From Planctomycetota bacterium (lineage in GTDB: Bacteria; Planctomycetota; UBA1135; GCA-002686595), in NCBI GenBank assembly GCA_012959785.1, contig DUCM01000017.1, positions 186,001-250,000 of the forward strand: a stretch of 64,000 bases of DNA, written 5' to 3'. Of the stretch, positions 60,838-64,000 are shown in pieces (the first letter of the stretch is position 1; every line of letters begins with the position of its first letter). A model generated the notes under the pieces. It saw only the letters and a list, made by a program, of their open reading frames with translations, was not told the origin of the DNA and did not search any database. A program made the position numbers and the translations under genes.

Positions 60838-60862
60838 GGGGGGCTCTGGGAAGAGGGCACAT

Positions 60863-60868
60863 AGAATA
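60863..60868 (-). promoter_or_regulatory. Possible trp operon -10 element
   Basis: TATTCT on the minus strand (60868-60863) lies 25 nt before the trpE GTG. No good -35 is present at 16-18 nt, and no Trp-codon leader peptide or attenuator hairpin was seen in the 250 nt between trpE and the divergent lipoprotein gene. Confidence 0.25.
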
Positions 60869-61087
60869 GGGCAAACGAGGCCCAGCCCCCACCCCAAGGG
60901 GCCCTCGCCGGTCCAAGGAACGCGCTGTCCGCTGGGGTGGACAGATTCGCGGTCGCGGGACACTCGCGACTGGGGGGCGCTTTCCAGAGCCAAGCAGAGG
61001 GCTCTTGGGGGCTGGCATGGAGATTGCACCCGTTCCCGTGGCGCGCGGCCGAGAGCCGTGCCCACAACCCCATTCCCGAAAAGCCCC

Positions 61088-61759
61088 ATGCATCACTCCA
61101 GCCCCAGAATCCTGTTCGCCTTCTGCACGAGCTTCGCCCTCGCAGCTTGCACGCCCCACACGACGGCGGTGATCAGCCACGATGGCTCATCTGGTCCTCT
61201 GCAAGAGATCGAGCCCAACGACAACGCAGCCCAAGCCGATTACATCGGCGAGTTGCGCGTGGGCGACTTGGTGGAAATCGAGGGGCACATCACCGAGTGC
61301 TGTCCCGATCCCTTCGATGGCTTCGCCTTCTTCGTGGAGGAGCCCGTGGAGTTGCGCCTTTCCCTGGTCGAATTCAACCTCGCCGCCGACCTCGACTTCT
61401 GCATCTATGACCCCACGGTGGGCTCTGTAGTGGCCTGTTGGGAGACGGACTCGCACCCCGAAGTCGGCCTGTTTGCATTTTCAGGGCCGGGAGAACTGCA
61501 CGCGGTGATCGCTTCGTACCTGAACGATTCGCATTACCGCCTTACCATCGAAGTCCTGGACCTACAGCCCTTCGCCCTCAGCGCTGGCTCCTTGGCCGCG
61601 CAAAGCGCTCCCACCGAAGCCGCAGCCCAGCGCTTCGCGGAGTACTCGCAAGACCCCTTCCGCGAGAAACAACCGGCTCTGCAAGCCGTGGAACTCCCGT
61701 GGGAAGGGGGCGTCCAGCCCAGCATGCTCGGTATCCGATGCGGCGCCTGGCCCCTCTGA
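61088..61759 (+). CDS. Small lipoprotein with PPC-like domain
   Basis: A 223-residue protein from ATG 61088. A lipobox (ALAAC) follows a hydrophobic stretch, so it should be a membrane-anchored lipoprotein. EIEPNDNAAQADYIG begins a bacterial pre-peptidase C-terminal (PPC) type beta-sandwich: VGDLVEIEGHI, DGFAFFVEEPVELRLSL and DLDFCIYDP are the usual strands. These domains are add-ons to secreted enzymes, but here nothing else is present. The last ~50 residues are polar and probably disordered. It is divergent from trpE. Confidence 0.7.
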   Translation: MHHSSPRILFAFCTSFALAACTPHTTAVISHDGSSGPLQEIEPNDNAAQADYIGELRVGDLVEIEGHITECCPDPFDGFAFFVEEPVELRLSLVEFNLAADLDFCIYDPTVGSVVACWETDSHPEVGLFAFSGPGELHAVIASYLNDSHYRLTIEVLDLQPFALSAGSLAAQSAPTEAAAQRFAEYSQDPFREKQPALQAVELPWEGGVQPSMLGIRCGAWPL

Positions 61760-61873
61760 TTCTCTGAACGCGGGTTCTGGATGCGCCGGCTTCTGTACTC
61801 GCCGCCTCCAAGGGCAATCGTCCGACCGCGGCCCTGAACCGGGGATAGGTTTGGGTGGAGTGTTCTCCCGCCC

Positions 61874-62983
61874 TTGTCTATCCCTTCTTCTATACGCATC
61901 TTGGCCATGGTGGGCCTGGCCAGCGCCTGTCAAGTGACCCCCCCGCCGGCGACTTTCGCGGGTTCCATCGGTCGAGTGCGGGCCGCCGCACCGGCCCATG
62001 CCCGGGAGGTCTCGGCCATGCTCGACGAACTCTTGCCCGAGGTCCTGGCCGTTTTGCCCGACTCGCGGGAGGGACCGCTGGAGATCTGGGTCCAGGACGA
62101 GCCCGCCCTCTACCTCTTCGAAGGTCCCGCCTACGCCGAAGCCGACGGCTTCTACTCCGCCAGCCACCGGCGCATCCACCTGCGCCAGAACGCTCGCTCG
62201 CTGCGCCGCACCCTGGCCCACGAACTCACCCACGCGTCCCTGGGCCCCACCTGGAACCGCCTACCCGGATCCCTTGAGGAAGGCCTCTGCGATCTCGTCT
62301 CGATCAGCCTGGTGCCCGAAGAAGCCAGCAGCATGCGCGCTGGTCGGTTCGCCGCCGCCGCCTTCGCCACCGGCGGCCTGGAACTCGAGGTCGGCGTGCA
62401 CCTGCCGCAAGAAGCCAGCGCCCGGGAAATCGATATCCGCACAAGTTGCCAAGTGCGGCTCCTGGGCGATGTGAGCCCGACTCTCGCACCCGCCCGAGTC
62501 TTCGATGTCGCCGCGGGCCTCTCCACCACGCGGCTCTCGGCCAACGACAAAAAAGCGCTCTACGGCCTTAGCCTCCTGCTCGTGGAACGCATCGCCAGCC
62601 GAGTGGGCATCGAGGGCCTCCACGGCCTGTGTTTGCGCGCGGAAAGAGAGGACCTCGACAAGGTGCCCCGCGAGTGGTTGCTCGAAGCGGCTGACCTCGA
62701 CTGCAGCGACCCCCAGGCCTGGCACCGGGCCATCCACGCCAGCCTGGGCCAGGAGGAGCTGCGCACGATCCTGCTGCTCTACCCGGCGCTGCTCTTGGAC
62801 ACCGCGGAGCGGCTCTTCGGCGGCACCTGCTCCGTGGGCATCGACCTCTCCGGCACTTCGCCCCTGCGGGCCTCGGTGGCCCTTTTCTGGAGTGAGGCCG
62901 AGCTGGAGCTGGGGCTCTCGCTGACTTTGCAGGGAAAAAACTCGCCTGCTCGGGAAGATCTGGCGCCGCTCGCTCGTCGTTAG
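61874..62983 (+). CDS. Lipoprotein with HELTH gluzincin-type motif
   Basis: A 369-residue protein taken from TTG 61874, which gives a full lipoprotein signal ending in LASAC (Cys19); ATG 61907 would leave only a short one. HELTH at 116-120 and LEEG with Glu136 give the HExxH...E zinc site of gluzincin peptidases. The stretch around FEGPAYAEADGFYSASHRRIHL fits the edge strand preceding such a site. The rest is unrecognised. It could be a peptidase of the cell envelope. No ribosome binding site of quality precedes either start. Confidence 0.65.
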   Translation: MSIPSSIRILAMVGLASACQVTPPPATFAGSIGRVRAAAPAHAREVSAMLDELLPEVLAVLPDSREGPLEIWVQDEPALYLFEGPAYAEADGFYSASHRRIHLRQNARSLRRTLAHELTHASLGPTWNRLPGSLEEGLCDLVSISLVPEEASSMRAGRFAAAAFATGGLELEVGVHLPQEASAREIDIRTSCQVRLLGDVSPTLAPARVFDVAAGLSTTRLSANDKKALYGLSLLLVERIASRVGIEGLHGLCLRAEREDLDKVPREWLLEAADLDCSDPQAWHRAIHASLGQEELRTILLLYPALLLDTAERLFGGTCSVGIDLSGTSPLRASVALFWSEAELELGLSLTLQGKNSPAREDLAPLARR

Positions 62984-63042
62984 GGGCGTCGCGAGAAGAG
63001 GCCTCTCAAACGGTCGCCAACGCCGCGGCTTGCACCGTTCCC

Positions 63043-63384
63043 ATGCCCATCAAATTCACAGCCCTCCTGCTCGGCCTCATCGGCGTCCTCTCCGGCGGCC
63101 GTACACTCTTCGTGAGCCTCAGCGCAGATGGAATGCAGCACAGCTTCCACGCCAACGGCAATCCCAAGGAAGTCGCCGCCTTCCTCAACTTTGAACGCCA
63201 CGGCCCGTGCAAGCGCTGGTACCCAGATGGTGCCCTGCGCTCCGAAGGCAAATACGAAAACGGCCGACGGGTAGGCGAGTGGTCTCTCTGGAGCGCTGAT
63301 GGCAGGCTGGACGCGGCGCGCAGCGGCTTCTACATCGCTGGCAAGAATAGCGGCGCTCAGCGCGAGTCGCTCTCGAAACGGTAG
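63043..63384 (+). CDS. Small exported MORN-repeat-like protein
   Basis: A 113-residue protein with an N-terminal hydrophobic signal (FTALLLGLIGVLSGG). ERHGPCKRWYPDGALRSEGKYENGRRVGEW is the pattern of YwqK/MORN-type repeats (G-x-W-x-x-Y-x-x-x-G). These repeats occur in many secreted or toxin-linked proteins, but no partner is evident. Its last 28 nt overlap the convergent pterin-synthase homologue. Confidence 0.65.
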   Translation: MPIKFTALLLGLIGVLSGGRTLFVSLSADGMQHSFHANGNPKEVAAFLNFERHGPCKRWYPDGALRSEGKYENGRRVGEWSLWSADGRLDAARSGFYIAGKNSGAQRESLSKR

Positions 63385-63857
63385 ACCCCGCGCTGGCCGC
63401 TGGTCTCCTCCACCGCCAAGCGCAAACGCTTGATCTGCACCTCGGAGAACTCCAAGGGAAGCAACCGCAGCAACTCGCGGCCGATAAAAGTGGCCAGATT
63501 CTCGGAGCTGGTGTTGGTGATCGGAAGCACCAGGACTTCATCGCGGCACAGCTGATAAAAGCGCTCGCGGTAGTGGATCGAAACGCGCCCCTCGGGGCCG
63601 TCGGAAACGCGCAATTCGGGGTGTTCGCCTGGAAGCAAAAAGCGCTCGTCAAGGGTTTCGAGAAGCCTAAGCACCACGGGCTTGACGCGCTTGAAGTCCA
63701 TCACCAAGCCATAGTCGTCGAGGCATGCATCGAGCTCGAGAAAAACCCGATAGTTGTGCCCGTGCAGACGCTCCGCCGTGCCGTCGGCAAAGATGAGGAA
63801 GTGGGCTGCGGAGAACTTGAAGTACTCCTTATTGACTTCGATGGACCAGCTTTCCAT
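63357..63857 (-). CDS. 6-pyruvoyl-tetrahydropterin synthase homologue, PTPS-III type
   Basis: A 166-residue protein. The zinc ligands are His19 in FSAAHFL and His32/His34 in RLHGHNYRV. In QueD and standard PTPS enzymes the catalytic Cys lies four residues before HGH; here that position is Ala30-less and instead Glu29 precedes RLHGH as E-x-x-HGH. This is the signature described for PTPS-III proteins, which convert dihydroneopterin triphosphate to 6-hydroxymethyl-dihydropterin and replace FolB in folate synthesis in Plasmodium and some bacteria. QueD-type activity is less likely without the Cys. Confidence 0.85.
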   Translation of the reverse strand: MESWSIEVNKEYFKFSAAHFLIFADGTAERLHGHNYRVFLELDACLDDYGLVMDFKRVKPVVLRLLETLDERFLLPGEHPELRVSDGPEGRVSIHYRERFYQLCRDEVLVLPITNTSSENLATFIGRELLRLLPLEFSEVQIKRLRLAVEETSGQRGVYRFESDSR

Positions 63858-63992
63858 GGGACGAAACTCTAGCGAGGAGCCTTCCAGAGGGGCACTCCAA
63901 AGTTAGCATTCGAGGAGGGGGCGCCCGCTGCTCGTGCTTTACCCTGCTCCCCGCTGGCCGTAGGCTTGCCGCCACTCTCCTCGGAGCTTCCC

Positions 63993-64000
63993 ATGCAGAC
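63993..64000 (+). CDS. Possible start of a further plus-strand gene, cut by window edge
   Basis: An ATG at 63993 follows CGGAG at 63982-63986, a plausible ribosome binding site. Only three codons are visible, so nothing can be said about the product. Confidence 0.2.

Overview
The window is high-GC bacterial chromosome. It carries core genes for the TCA cycle, translation, the signal recognition particle, murein, serine, tryptophan and riboflavin, next to envelope genes with little resemblance to model organisms. A tetratricopeptide protein ending in two RNA polymerase alpha-CTD-like domains, several exported HExxH proteins and an MBOAT/AlgX cluster suggest a member of Planctomycetota or a relative. 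That placement is inferred from gene content only; no rRNA is present.

Layout. 1-9.7 kb: the 3' end of a GT-C type membrane glycosyltransferase, a membrane-embedded spermidine-synthase-like protein, a 1225-residue exported HExxH/thioredoxin-like protein, tRNA-Cys, tRNA-Leu and an exported M23-like protein. 9.8-16.3 kb (minus strand): citrate synthase, leucyl aminopeptidase, ETF-quinone oxidoreductase, a metallo-beta-lactamase-fold hydrolase, a MoaD-MoaE fusion and Ssb. 16.6-27.1 kb: a PilZ protein, then minus-strand prmC, a membrane protein, prfA, rpmE, maf, an endonuclease-III-like protein with a histone-H1-like tail, rpsP, about 0.9 kb of gene-poor DNA with short repeats, ffh and murA. 27.3-33.1 kb (plus strand): the TPR/alpha-CTD protein with a good sigma-70 promoter, ruvA, and a serA-serB-class V aminotransferase unit that could make serine.

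33.2-43.1 kb (minus strand): an AlgI-type acyltransferase, three tandem AlgX/AlgJ-like paralogues of exactly 627 residues each, and a lipoprotein with an HEEGH motif. This looks like a surface-glycan acylation system. 43.2-52.9 kb: a thioredoxin-fold exported protein, ribD, mdh, a decayed IS1182-type transposase fragment, miaB, a sodium:solute symporter with a small membrane partner, a frameshifted glycosyltransferase family 9 gene and an exported beta-helix protein.

52.9-60.8 kb (minus strand): a compact tryptophan operon, trpE-G-D-C-F-B-A, followed by a chorismate-mutase-like ORF and a DAHP synthase. Every trp junction and the mutase/DAHP synthase junction is a 4-nt ATGA or GTGA overlap. 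61-64 kb: two lipoproteins (one with HELTH), a MORN-type protein and a 6-pyruvoyl-tetrahydropterin-synthase homologue carrying the Glu-type (PTPS-III) motif.

No CRISPR array, prophage, intact insertion sequence or rRNA was seen. Functions rest on motifs read by eye; no database search was run.
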